From Flavobacterium panacis (GTDB lineage: Bacteria > Bacteroidota > Bacteroidia > Flavobacteriales > Flavobacteriaceae): a stretch of 64,000 nucleotides of DNA. Of the stretch, positions 9,156 through 17,392 are shown in pieces; within the stretch, counting starts at the first letter, position 1; each line of letters starts with the position of its first letter. The stretch spans positions 362,612 to 426,611 of the forward strand of contig NZ_JANKMS010000005.1 in NCBI RefSeq assembly GCF_024649945.1. Reading direction: 5' to 3'. Position numbers and translations under genes: made by a program. The notes below the pieces were generated by a model, which was given only the letters and a program-made list of their open reading frames with translations, was not told the origin of the DNA and searched no databases.

Positions 9156-9818
9156 CTAAGATTTCGGTAACGGAGCACCAACGGCAATATCGCAACGGTG
9201 TCCTGGTTTTCCGTGTGGCGGATTCATTCCGTCTGCAACTGTAGCTTCAGTTCCTTCGGTACTCAACAATGCCGGAACTGGATTTGATGCCGCTGGAGGC
9301 GTAACGGTAAAATTCTGCGTAACTGTTCCGCTCTGCGCTGTATTTGGTGTTGTTGTTGTCTTTGCAGGAGCAGAATTTAACGGAGCTCCAACCGGAATAT
9401 CGCAACGGTGACCTGGTTGCCCGTGTGGTGGATTCATTCCTTTTGCTGTTTTAACTGGCGTTGTAGTCGTCGTAACCACTTGTTGTTGCTGATTCTGATT
9501 TACCTGAACAGTTTGTCCTTGTGCTGGCTGTCCTTGCGGCATTGGTGCAGAATTCAAAGGTGCGCCAACTGCAATATCACAACGATGCCCTGGTTGTCCG
9601 TGTGCAGGATTAATTCCTTTAGTATCGCTTAAAACCGTATTTGGATTTGCTGCTGAAGCTTGTGTAACTGGTGCAGCCGTTTTAGTGGTATCTTTTGCAA
9701 GTCCTAATCTTACTAATTCAGAAGTCGATGTGCTTTCTTGCGGTTCTAATTCCTTTTTGCAGGAAACAAATACTAAAGAAGTTATAGCGAGCGAAGTGAT
9801 AAGTAATTTTGCATTCAT
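9156..9818 (-). CDS. Lipoprotein with three GMNPPHGQPGHRCDI-type repeats
   Basis: About 220 residues from the chosen ATG (MNAKLLITSL); an upstream ATG at 9845 would add nine residues before the signal peptide. A lipoprotein signal ends at a lipobox LVFVSC. The mature part is low complexity (Thr, Gln, Pro, Ala) and carries three copies of a motif of the form G-[MI]-N-P-[PA]-H-G-[QK]-P-G-H-R-C-D-I-[AP]-V-G-A-P-L. Each copy has two His and one Cys, suggesting metal or thiol chemistry at the cell surface, but no function is known to me. Confidence 0.8.
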   Translation of the reverse strand: MNAKLLITSLAITSLVFVSCKKELEPQESTSTSELVRLGLAKDTTKTAAPVTQASAANPNTVLSDTKGINPAHGQPGHRCDIAVGAPLNSAPMPQGQPAQGQTVQVNQNQQQQVVTTTTTPVKTAKGMNPPHGQPGHRCDIPVGAPLNSAPAKTTTTPNTAQSGTVTQNFTVTPPAASNPVPALLSTEGTEATVADGMNPPHGKPGHRCDIAVGAPLPKS

Positions 9819-9869
9819 TGGGGTGGTATTTTTAAAATCTCTCAAATATACTTGTTTTTTCGTGATTTC

Positions 9870-10037
9870 ACCATATAAGTAATGTAAGATAATTATTTGA
9901 TAAGGTGCAAAGAGACAAAGCTACAAAGGAACAGAGTGGCTAAGAATCTTAAAATAAAACTTGGCGTCCTCGTGCCTTTGTGGCAATAGTGCGCCTTCTT
10001 TAATTTCCTTTAATTGTCTTATATTACTTATATGGTT
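9870..10037. repeat. Long-range inverted repeat, CCATATAAGT family
   Basis: ACCATATAAGTAATGTAAGA at 9870-9889 and onward pairs with its inverted copy at 10011-10037. The interior contains CAAAGAGACAAAG- and GTGCCTTTGTGGC-like words. It lies between two divergent genes, so any promoters must be inside or beside it. Confidence 0.7.
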
Positions 10038-10075
10038 TAAAAAATGAATACCTTTAAACTCAAATAATACTACTC

Positions 10076-10564
10076 ATGAAAAAAACACTTTTACTTCTTT
10101 TATTCGTTGCTTCTTTTGCAAATGCTCAAACTGACAAAAACAAAATCAATCAAACTTTAGATGCTTGGCACAAAGCCGCTGGTGAAGTAAAATTTGACGC
10201 TTATTTCAACACTTTGGCAGATGATGCGATCTACATAGGAACAGATGCAACTGAAAACTGGACCAAAAAAGAATTTAAAGTTTGGGCAAAACCGTATTTC
10301 GACAAAGGAACAACATGGAATTTTAAAGCATTGGAACGTCATATCTTTTTTGATAAAACAGGAAAAATTGCTTGGTTCGACGAATTGCTTGACACACAAA
10401 TGAAAATCTGTCGCGGTTCTGGAGTTTTGATAAAAGTAGGCAACGAATGGAAAATTAAACATTATGTTTTATCGATGACCGTTCCAAATGACGAAGTTGA
10501 TGCTGTAACCAAAATAAAAGCACCAATTGAAGATGCTTTGATCGCAAAGCTTCAAAAGAAATAA
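10076..10564 (+). CDS. Secreted SnoaL-like / NTF2-fold protein
   Basis: 162 residues with a signal peptide (MKKTLLLLLFVASFANAQ) and a single SnoaL/DUF4440-like domain: NQTLDAWHKAAGEVKFDAYF, then DDAIYIGTDA and a C-terminal GNEWKIKHYVLSMTVP. The NTF2-like fold hosts diverse small-molecule binding and isomerase activities, so the substrate is open. Single gene, probably periplasmic, followed by a compound terminator hairpin. Confidence 0.8.
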   Translation: MKKTLLLLLFVASFANAQTDKNKINQTLDAWHKAAGEVKFDAYFNTLADDAIYIGTDATENWTKKEFKVWAKPYFDKGTTWNFKALERHIFFDKTGKIAWFDELLDTQMKICRGSGVLIKVGNEWKIKHYVLSMTVPNDEVDAVTKIKAPIEDALIAKLQKK

Positions 10565-10602
10565 AACATTTCACCTATTTCTTTTTATAAACATAACTTT
10601 TT

Positions 10603-10666
10603 AAGCACCTTACAAGCCGAATTGATAAATTAATTTTAATAAATTCGGCAAAAACGGTGCTTTTTT
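10603..10666 (+). terminator. Compound terminator hairpin
   Basis: An outer AAGCACC/GGTGCTT stem encloses an inner GCCGAATT/AATTCGGC stem; six T residues follow. Confidence 0.75.
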
Positions 10667-10781
10667 GTAACTTTAAAATAAGATACTATCAAAAAAACAT
10701 AGTGTAATTTAAAATATCAATCAAAATTACACACCAACCTCTATTTTATCAGCCTTTAAAACGAGAATATTTATTTTTTTT

Positions 10782-10789
10782 TAACTTTG
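10782..10789 (+). promoter_or_regulatory. Putative -7 box of amt
   Basis: TAACTTTG, 38 bp before the amt start codon, fits TAnnTTTG. No clear TTG at -33 was found. Confidence 0.4.
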
Positions 10790-10827
10790 ACCCCAAAAAA
10801 AATAGGGTTAAACAAAGTATTTTAAAA

Positions 10828-12210
10828 ATGAAAATAGAAAAACGCTGGATTATTTCCTTTATTATGATCAGTGTCGTGTGCACAATCGGTGCATTTTGGC
10901 CAACAGTAACCGAAAATAACTATGTTTTATCAGAATTCGGAACTACAGATCATATTGTTCCTGCCGATGTTGCCTGGATGCTTACTTCAAGTTGTTTAGT
11001 TTTAATCATGACTCCTGGACTATCTTTCTTTTATGGTGGAATGGTAGGAAAGAAAAATGTTATCTCGACTATGCTTCAGAGTTTTATCTGTTTAGGAGTG
11101 GTAACACTTTTATGGGTTGTTGTAGCATTTAGTTTAGCTTTTGGAGAGCCAGTTGGTTTTGGTTCTGGTGATCATTTTTACAGCTTTTTCGGAAATCCGA
11201 CTACTTTTGCTTTTATGGATTATGTAGGCGTTTTGCCTCATAAACAATTGGCAAATACGATTCCGTTTATGCTTTTTGCTTTGTTTCAGATGAAATTTGC
11301 GATTATCTGTCCAGCGATTATTACAGGTTCGTTTGCAGAACGCGTTCGTTTTATCTCTTATTTAGTATTTATTAGTTTATTCACTATTTTCATTTATGCC
11401 CCTTTATGTCATGCAGTTTGGTATCCGACTGGTGTTTTAGGAAGTTATTTTGGAGTAAAAGATTTTGCTGGAGGAACTGTAGTTCACATGAGCTCTGGTT
11501 TCGCCGCTTTGGCGGGAGTTATTGTTTTAGGAAAAAGAAAAAACAGCCAGCACATTCCAACCAATATTCCGTTTGTATTATTAGGAACTGGTATGCTTTG
11601 GTTTGGATGGTTCGGATTTAATGCAGGATCTGCTCTTGCTGCCAACGGAACTGCCGCAATGGCTTTTGCAACCACTACAACTTCATCTGCCGCTGCAATG
11701 TTAACTTGGATTTTCTTTGATAGAATGAACGGAAGAAAAGTTTCTGCTTTAGGAGCTTGTATCGGTGCTGTTGTTGGTTTAGTTGCCATTACGCCTGCTG
11801 CCGGATTTATTTCTGTTCCAGAAAGTATGTTCTTCGGATTCATAACGGCTTTGGTCTCTAATACAGCTGTAAACTGCAAATATTCTAAAAAATTCGACGA
11901 CACGCTTGACGTTTTTGCTTGTCACGGTGTGGGTGGAATTATGGGAATGATTTTAACTGCAATTTTTGCTCACGGAGAAGATGCAAGTTTACTTCACGGA
12001 GGCTGGAATGTTTTCGGGCATCACATGATGGCGTTGGTTCTGGTTTCTATCTTTACTTTCTTCGGAGCTTATTTCTTATTTAAGGTAACCAACTTTATAA
12101 TTCCGTTGAGAGTTTCTGAAGAATCAGAACATATTGGATTGGATTTATCACAACACGATGAATCTCTTGATCCGAAAGCACAACCAATCACAGAACCTCA
12201 TTACGGTTAA
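10828..12210 (+). CDS. amt: Ammonium transporter (Amt family)
   Basis: 460-residue membrane protein with an N-terminal helix and about eleven further helices. Family signatures are visible: SFFYGGMVGKKNV, the DFAGGTVVHMSSG segment and a His-containing FACHGVGGIMG helix near the end that fits the second pore histidine. It conducts ammonium/ammonia across the inner membrane. No glnK/P-II gene accompanies it here, which differs from many amt operons, so regulation may be elsewhere. A palindrome with T-rich flank follows and may end transcription. Confidence 0.95.
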   Translation: MKIEKRWIISFIMISVVCTIGAFWPTVTENNYVLSEFGTTDHIVPADVAWMLTSSCLVLIMTPGLSFFYGGMVGKKNVISTMLQSFICLGVVTLLWVVVAFSLAFGEPVGFGSGDHFYSFFGNPTTFAFMDYVGVLPHKQLANTIPFMLFALFQMKFAIICPAIITGSFAERVRFISYLVFISLFTIFIYAPLCHAVWYPTGVLGSYFGVKDFAGGTVVHMSSGFAALAGVIVLGKRKNSQHIPTNIPFVLLGTGMLWFGWFGFNAGSALAANGTAAMAFATTTTSSAAAMLTWIFFDRMNGRKVSALGACIGAVVGLVAITPAAGFISVPESMFFGFITALVSNTAVNCKYSKKFDDTLDVFACHGVGGIMGMILTAIFAHGEDASLLHGGWNVFGHHMMALVLVSIFTFFGAYFLFKVTNFIIPLRVSEESEHIGLDLSQHDESLDPKAQPITEPHYG

Positions 12211-12219
12211 AAAATATTT

Positions 12220-12280
12220 TTTTTCGCCACGAATTCACGAATTTTAGTTTAAAAATAATTCGTGAATTCGTGGCGAAAAA
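12220..12280. repeat. Perfect inverted repeat, CACGAATT family
   Basis: 24-nt arms (12220-12243 and 12257-12280) are exact inverted copies beginning TTTTTCGCCACGAATTCACG. Sits directly behind amt. Confidence 0.85.
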
Positions 12281-12426
12281 CTTTTAAAAGCAATTCACTT
12301 CTTTCATTCGCTTAAAATCAAAACTCATAGGAATCGATTAGAAATTTCGGTTTAGTGAAAAAAAAAAAATCGTGAATTCGTGGCGGAAAAACTTTTAAAC
12401 GCAATTCCACTACTTTCATTCGTTTA
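12261..12426. repeat. Direct repeat of ~55 bp including the palindrome arm
   Basis: 12261-12314 (from CGTGAATTCGTGGCG through CTTTCATTCGCTTA) recurs with a few changes at 12371-12426, ending 33 bp before the trmB start. The duplication carries one palindrome arm only, so it arose after or independently of the hairpin. Confidence 0.8.
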
Positions 12427-12459
12427 TATTCCTTAATTTTGCCGAAAATTTTTGTACAA

Positions 12460-13137
12460 GTGGGAAGTAAAAATAAACTTAAAAGATTCAGAGAAAACGA
12501 AACATTTCAAAACGTTTTTCAACCAACTAGAGAAGAAGTTGTAGGCGATTTAATGCCTTTAAAAGGAAAATGGAATTCTGATTTCTTTAAAAATGACAAT
12601 CCTTTAGTTTTAGAATTAGGGTGTGGAAAAGGAGAATATTCTGTTGGATTGGCTGAAAAATACCCAGACAAAAATTTTATCGGAATCGATATTAAAGGTG
12701 CACGTTTCTGGCGTGGTGCTAAAACCGCTGTAGAAGACGGTCTTCATAACGTTGCTTTTGTTCGTACTCAAATCGAATTGATCAATCATATTTTTGCTGA
12801 AGGAGAAGTTGACGAAATCTGGATTACTTTCCCAGATCCGCAGATCAAATACAAAAGAACGAAACACAGAATGACGAATTCTGAATTCTTGAAATTATAC
12901 AAAAAAATCCTTAAAAAAGACGGTGTCGTAAACCTAAAAACCGACAGCGAATTTATGCACGGATACACGCTTGGATTACTTCATGGTGAAGGTCACGAAG
13001 TGTTATATGCCAATCATAATGTGTACAAAAATGAAGGAAGTCCAGAAGTGGTAACTTCGATTCAAACATTTTATGAGAAACAATATTTAGAAATTAACAA
13101 GGCAATTACGTATATTCGTTTCAAAATTAAAGACTAA
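12460..13137 (+). CDS. trmB: tRNA (guanine-46-N7)-methyltransferase
   Basis: Class I SAM-dependent methyltransferase making m7G46 in tRNA. Seen: SAM motif VLELGCGKGEYS, FIGIDIKGARFW, and the family-typical ITFPDPQIKYKRTKHR. I chose the GTG at 12460, giving an N-terminus GSKNKLKRFRENETF that I recognise as typical for Flavobacterium TrmB; the longer frame from a TTG at 12439 is less likely. About 225 residues, the usual length. Confidence 0.9.
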   Translation: MGSKNKLKRFRENETFQNVFQPTREEVVGDLMPLKGKWNSDFFKNDNPLVLELGCGKGEYSVGLAEKYPDKNFIGIDIKGARFWRGAKTAVEDGLHNVAFVRTQIELINHIFAEGEVDEIWITFPDPQIKYKRTKHRMTNSEFLKLYKKILKKDGVVNLKTDSEFMHGYTLGLLHGEGHEVLYANHNVYKNEGSPEVVTSIQTFYEKQYLEINKAITYIRFKIKD

Positions 13138-13180
13138 TTTAATTTTCCGAACGCAAATTTTTAATCACATAAACTACTGA

Positions 13181-13819
13181 ATGGGATATCTTACTCCTTT
13201 ACTTTCAGGTTTTATTGCCGCAGCTATTGGGATTATTCCGCCAGGATTAATCAACATGACGGCAGCTAAAATAAATTTGAAAGAAGGAAAAAAGAATGCT
13301 TTATGGTTTGCTATCGGCGCTGTTCTGGTTATCTTTTTTCAGGTTTATGTTGCGGTTTTATTTGCACGTGTAATTGACAATCGTCCCGATGTTGTTACAC
13401 TTTTACGTGAAGTTGGTTTTGGAATCTTTTCTGTCTTAACGATATATTTTTTGTTTCTTGCTAAAGAACCCAAAACCAAGAAAAAATCGAAGATTAAAAA
13501 GAGTAGTAAAAAAAGCCGTTTCTTTCTCGGAATGTTACTTTCTGGATTAAATTTCTTCCCTATTCCGTATTATGTTGTGGTAAGTGTTACTTTGGCTTCT
13601 TATCATCTTTTTGTTTTTGAAAACAATATCATCTTTACGTTTGTTCTGGGTTCTGTTTTAGGATCTTTTGCTGCTTTGTACGGCTATATTGCTTTCTTCG
13701 GAAAAATAGAAAAGAAAACAGATTATTTAATGCGCAACATGAATACCATTATCGGAACAATTACAGGCGTAATCGCTCTTGTAACTCTTTTTAATATCCT
13801 GAATTACTACTTTGGATAA
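13181..13819 (+). CDS. LysE-family transporter
   Basis: 212 residues, about six membrane helices. The N-terminus GIIPPGLINMTAAKINLKEG matches the LysE/RhtB exporter family signature (PPGP-like motif near the start), followed by a positively charged loop (KTKKKSKIKKSSKKS) between helices 3 and 4. The family exports amino acids or similar small molecules; the substrate is unknown. It follows trmB by 43 bp and may be cotranscribed. Confidence 0.75.
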   Translation: MGYLTPLLSGFIAAAIGIIPPGLINMTAAKINLKEGKKNALWFAIGAVLVIFFQVYVAVLFARVIDNRPDVVTLLREVGFGIFSVLTIYFLFLAKEPKTKKKSKIKKSSKKSRFFLGMLLSGLNFFPIPYYVVVSVTLASYHLFVFENNIIFTFVLGSVLGSFAALYGYIAFFGKIEKKTDYLMRNMNTIIGTITGVIALVTLFNILNYYFG

Positions 13820-13902
13820 ATAAAACCAACCATTAAGTAATTAAGAAAATTTAAGTTTTTATCTTTATTAACTTCATATCTTAATGGTAAAAATATTTTA
13901 AA

Positions 13903-14229
13903 ATGGCTGAAGAAAATTTTTTCGAAAGAGTTTACGCAATTGCAAGACAGATTCCGTACGGAAAAGTAACTTCTTATGGTGCCATTGCAAAAGCTTTAGG
14001 CGCGGCTCGTTCTGCGAGAATGGTAGGCTGGGCAATGAACGCTTGTCATAATATGGATGATGTTCCCGCACATCGAGTTGTAAACCAAAAAGGGCTTTTG
14101 ACAGGAAAACACCATTTTGATGGAACTAATTTAATGCAGCAACTTTTAGAAAACGAAGGCATTAAAGTAGTCGATAATCAAATTGTAGATTTAGAAAAAC
14201 ATTTCTGGAAACCTGAAATTCAAGGTTGA
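13903..14229 (+). CDS. Alkyltransferase-like protein (MGMT-type DNA-binding domain without the acceptor Cys)
   Basis: 108 residues matching the C-terminal DNA-binding domain of O6-alkylguanine-DNA alkyltransferase: IPYGKVTSYGAIAKALG, SARMVGWAMNACH, and the active-site loop. The canonical PCHRV is PAHRV here (Ala56), so the alkyl-acceptor cysteine is missing and the protein cannot be a normal repair methyltransferase. Such ATL proteins bind O6-alkylguanine and hand the site to nucleotide excision repair. Small size and lack of the N-terminal MGMT domain agree with that assignment. Confidence 0.88.
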   Translation: MAEENFFERVYAIARQIPYGKVTSYGAIAKALGAARSARMVGWAMNACHNMDDVPAHRVVNQKGLLTGKHHFDGTNLMQQLLENEGIKVVDNQIVDLEKHFWKPEIQG

Positions 14230-14238
14230 AAAATATTT

Positions 14239-14399
14239 AACCATATAAGTCATATAAGTTCATTTAAAAAGTGTTTTTATATCTCTCGCAAAGACGCGAA
14301 GTCGCAAAGTTACTTTTAAATTTTCTTTGCGACTTCGCGTCTTTGCGAGATTAAATGACAAAGTAAAACTTTAAATGAACTTATATGACTTATATGGTT
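14239..14399. repeat. Nested perfect inverted repeats (two word families)
   Basis: Outer 30-nt arms (14239-14268 and 14370-14399, AACCATATAAGTCATATAAG and onward) are exact inverted copies. Inside lies a second exact 26-nt pair (14284-14309 and 14325-14350) built from CGCAAAGACGCGAAGTCGC. The element fills the gap between two convergent genes. Confidence 0.95.
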
Positions 14400-14406
14400 C
14401 AAAAAA

Positions 14407-15732
14407 TCAAATCAAACAAATCACAAAACTCGTTTGATCTTCATCGGTTTGGTAGCTTAAATAGCCTCCGTGTGCTTCTATGATGTTTTTAGAAAGTGTT
14501 AATCCAATTCCGGCGCCGTCTTTTCTGGTGGTGAAAAATGGCAAGAAAACTTTATCTCTAATTTCAGCATCAACTCCTTTTCCGTTGTCTGAAATCGCAA
14601 TAAAAAAGCGATTATTTTCGGTATAACTTGAAATCCTTAATTTCTTTTCTTCTTTTTCTTTTAAGGCATGAATACTATTCGTAATCAAATTGATAATGAC
14701 CTGTTCCATCTGATTTTTATCAATCAAAATAGAACGGGAACTATGAATCTCATTGATTAATTCAATTCCCTCTTCTTTCAGAATCGGACTCATAATTCGT
14801 AAACAATCTTCAAACAAAGAATTAATTGGCGTCATTTGTTTGTTTGGCGTTGGAAGCATCGCCAGTTTACGATAATTCTCCACAAAAAACTGCAAATGAT
14901 CGCTTCTGTTGATAATAGTCGAAATGCTGCTTTTGATGTCTTCGAAATCATCTTCTTGCAATTCTTCCTGATCCACAATATGAAGTAAATTCTGCGAAAG
15001 CGCACGAATTGGCGTTAAAGAATTCATCAATTCATGCGAAATGATTTTCATTAAATTAATCCAAGCTTCTTTCTCCTTTTTCTCAATTACACGTTGAATA
15101 CTGTCTAGTAAAATAATGAAATACTCTTTATTATAGATTTGCGTTCGTGAAGTCTGAAGCATAAATGTCTGTAAATCCTGCCCTTCTATTTTAATAGAAA
15201 TCGCAGTCTTAACTTCTGTAAAACCCAAATTTTCAATCTCTTCACAAAGTCCTGGGAGATAATTTTTAAGATATTTCCAATGATTTACTTTAGGCACTTT
15301 AAACAGATTTGAAAAGCAGTCATTCAGTATAAAAATGGACCAATTTTCGTTTTCTTTTTCTAAAATTAAGGCAGCAGTATCGATACTATTTAAGATCGAT
15401 TGATAAATTAGTTCTTTCGAAATCTGTTCTTGTCTTTGATCTTTCAGCTTATCATACAAAACATACAAACTATTGAAGTTCTCCTTTTTATGTTCTTCTG
15501 GAAAATAGGTAGAGAAATCATCATGTAAAATTGAATTGATCGTTTTATCATAAAACAACAGTTGATTTTTGACGAAAAAATACATTTCAAAAAGAAAAAC
15601 CACTACAAAAAAACCGACCAAAAGAGCATTGAATCGAAATCCTTTATAAAATAATAAAGCACTGCAGAGAAAAAGCGCCATTACAAATAGCACTCTCACA
15701 AATAAAGCATTATAAAATTTCCAATTCTTCAT
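14407..15732 (-). CDS. Sensor histidine kinase (NtrY-like)
   Basis: 441 residues: two N-terminal membrane helices separated by a very short loop, a PAS-like middle region, then HisKA (ISHELMNSLTPIRALSQ with the phospho-acceptor His) and HATPase_c (N-box NLITNSIHAL, DNGKGV, GAGIGLTLSKNIIEAHGG). It lies 149 bp downstream of the sigma-54 response regulator gene on the same strand and is its likely partner. With almost no periplasmic domain it probably senses a membrane or cytoplasmic cue. Confidence 0.88.
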   Translation of the reverse strand: MKNWKFYNALFVRVLFVMALFLCSALLFYKGFRFNALLVGFFVVVFLFEMYFFVKNQLLFYDKTINSILHDDFSTYFPEEHKKENFNSLYVLYDKLKDQRQEQISKELIYQSILNSIDTAALILEKENENWSIFILNDCFSNLFKVPKVNHWKYLKNYLPGLCEEIENLGFTEVKTAISIKIEGQDLQTFMLQTSRTQIYNKEYFIILLDSIQRVIEKKEKEAWINLMKIISHELMNSLTPIRALSQNLLHIVDQEELQEDDFEDIKSSISTIINRSDHLQFFVENYRKLAMLPTPNKQMTPINSLFEDCLRIMSPILKEEGIELINEIHSSRSILIDKNQMEQVIINLITNSIHALKEKEEKKLRISSYTENNRFFIAISDNGKGVDAEIRDKVFLPFFTTRKDGAGIGLTLSKNIIEAHGGYLSYQTDEDQTSFVICLI

Positions 15733-15750
15733 TATTTAGTTTGAATTGCC

Positions 15751-15866
15751 TCCAGCTTTAGCTGGAGAGATAATTTTTTCTGTAGAAACAAGGCTTTAGC
15801 CAAAATTCTTATATTTGGCTAAAGCCTCTCATCTTTCCTTATTACATTCATCCAGCTAAAGCTGGA
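15751..15866. repeat. Palindromic cluster in the regulator-kinase gap
   Basis: Two near-identical palindromes TCCAGCTTTAGCTGGA (15751-15766) and TCCAGCTAAAGCTGGA (15851-15866) flank a GGCTTTAGCCAAA / TTTGGCTAAAGCC inverted pair (15792-15804 and 15814-15826). This is inside a likely operon, so it may act as an RNA stem cluster affecting kinase expression or mRNA stability. Confidence 0.85.
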
Positions 15867-15881
15867 CGCTATTCATTTTCT

Positions 15882-17234
15882 TTAATTTTTTAAATCGTAT
15901 TTTTCAATTCTTCGATATAAAGCGGCACGAGATAATCCTAATTCTTCGGCAGTTTTACTAATGTTGCCATTATGTTTAAACAAAGCTTTTTCGATTGCTC
16001 CTTTTTCCATTTCAGACAGCGGATTTTCATCATTTATCTGAATTTCTTCAAAATCTAAAATATCTAAATCTAGTACAGAAATCGTATTGTTTTCTGCTAA
16101 AATTAGGGCACGTTCTATTTTATTTTCCATTTCTCGGACATTTCCTTTCCATGGATATTTTTCCAAATAAGACGCAGCATTCTCCTCAAAATGCCAATTT
16201 TCCTGATTGTATTTTTCTGCAATTCGTTCCAAAATAAAGTTGGCCATCGGAACGATATCATCTTTTCTTTCTCGTAAAGAAGGCAGATTAATTTCCATCG
16301 TATTAATTCTATACAGCAAATCTTCACGGAACGTTTTATTTTTCACTTCGGTTTTAATATCGCTGTTGGTAGCAGCAATCACGCGTACATTCAATGGTCT
16401 TGGTTTACTTTCTCCTAAACGTGTCACAGTTTTGGTTTGTAAAACATGAAGTAATTTAGCCTGAAGATGCAGCGGAATATTTCCGATTTCATCTAAAAAA
16501 ATCGTTCCGTTTGCAGCATTTTCAAAACGACCAGCAGTATCAATTTTAGCATCTGTAAAAGCGCCTTTGGCATAACCAAAAAGTTCGCTTTCAAATAAAT
16601 TATCACTCAAAGATCCCAAATCTACATGCACAAAAGGCTGATTTTTTCTTTCTGAGTTTTGATGAATAAACTCCGCAAAAACATATTTCCCAGTTCCATT
16701 TTCCCCCAGAATCAAAACATTGGCGTCGGTTCTGGCTACTTTTTCGGCAATAGAATAAGCTTGTTTTATTTTGGCTGAAGTACCAACAAAATATTTCTTT
16801 TCGACTTTTTCTTCTTTTTCAGCCGTTGTCTTTTTATTGTTTTTTCTACTTTCTAAAAGCGCTTTATCAATCGTTTCCAGCAATTTTTCATTGTTCCAAG
16901 GTTTTAAAACATAATCAAAAGCACCAATTTTTATACCTTCAACAGCCGTTTCGATTTTACCAAAAGCGGTCATTAAAATCACAACTGTATTGGGCGAAAG
17001 TGTTTTGATTTCTTTCAGCCAGTGAATTCCTTCTCTCCCATCTTCAAAACCAATTCTGTAATTCATGTCCAACAAAACCACATTTATCTCATTTTCGGCC
17101 AAAATTGAAATGATTTTTTTTGGACTATTGGTCGTAAAAATCGTTTCGAAATGCTTTTTGAGAATCATTTTTGCCGAAAAAAGAATTTCTTCCTGATCGT
17201 CAACTATTAATATTTGGGCTTGCTTTTTTCTCAT
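15882..17234 (-). CDS. Sigma-54-dependent response regulator (NtrC family)
   Basis: About 450 residues from the ATG at 17234 (MRKKQAQILIVDDQ); a frame from 17285 adds 17 residues that do not resemble a receiver start. The receiver domain has the phospho-acceptor Asp56 (VVLLDMNY). The AAA+ domain shows LGENGTGK, the sigma-54 contact loop as GAFTDA rather than GAFTGA (a variant often seen in Bacteroidota), and IFLDEIG. A C-terminal Fis-type helix-turn-helix (TAEELGLSRAALYRRI) follows. It is divergent from the export operon at 17393, whose upstream region has a sigma-54-like promoter. Confidence 0.93.
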   Translation of the reverse strand: MRKKQAQILIVDDQEEILFSAKMILKKHFETIFTTNSPKKIISILAENEINVVLLDMNYRIGFEDGREGIHWLKEIKTLSPNTVVILMTAFGKIETAVEGIKIGAFDYVLKPWNNEKLLETIDKALLESRKNNKKTTAEKEEKVEKKYFVGTSAKIKQAYSIAEKVARTDANVLILGENGTGKYVFAEFIHQNSERKNQPFVHVDLGSLSDNLFESELFGYAKGAFTDAKIDTAGRFENAANGTIFLDEIGNIPLHLQAKLLHVLQTKTVTRLGESKPRPLNVRVIAATNSDIKTEVKNKTFREDLLYRINTMEINLPSLRERKDDIVPMANFILERIAEKYNQENWHFEENAASYLEKYPWKGNVREMENKIERALILAENNTISVLDLDILDFEEIQINDENPLSEMEKGAIEKALFKHNGNISKTAEELGLSRAALYRRIEKYDLKN

Positions 17235-17348
17235 GTGATACTTTTCTGTCCGCTTCCGAACGGTCAACTGTTCATTATCGAACACTAGATTTTTTTATTG
17301 ATTTCCAAAGTCTCTTTAAAATCAATGGTTTATAAATAATAAATTTTA

Positions 17349-17363
17349 TGGCACAGAATTTAC
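17349..17363 (+). promoter_or_regulatory. Putative sigma-54 promoter of the export operon
   Basis: TGGCAC-N5-TTAC matches the -24/-12 consensus TGGCAC-N5-TTGC except one base in the -12 element. It lies 29 bp before the adaptor start codon and between that gene and the divergent NtrC-type activator, so it is a natural target. Confidence 0.7.
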
Positions 17364-17392
17364 TTATTGATTATCAGTAAATTATTAAAGAA

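Noticed and set aside
12439..12459. TTG start for trmB
   Set aside because: The seven extra residues do not belong to the usual TrmB N-terminus; GTG at 12460 gives GSKNKLKRF.
14239..14399. Insertion sequence ends
   Set aside because: The loop holds only short words and no transposase; no target duplication is visible.
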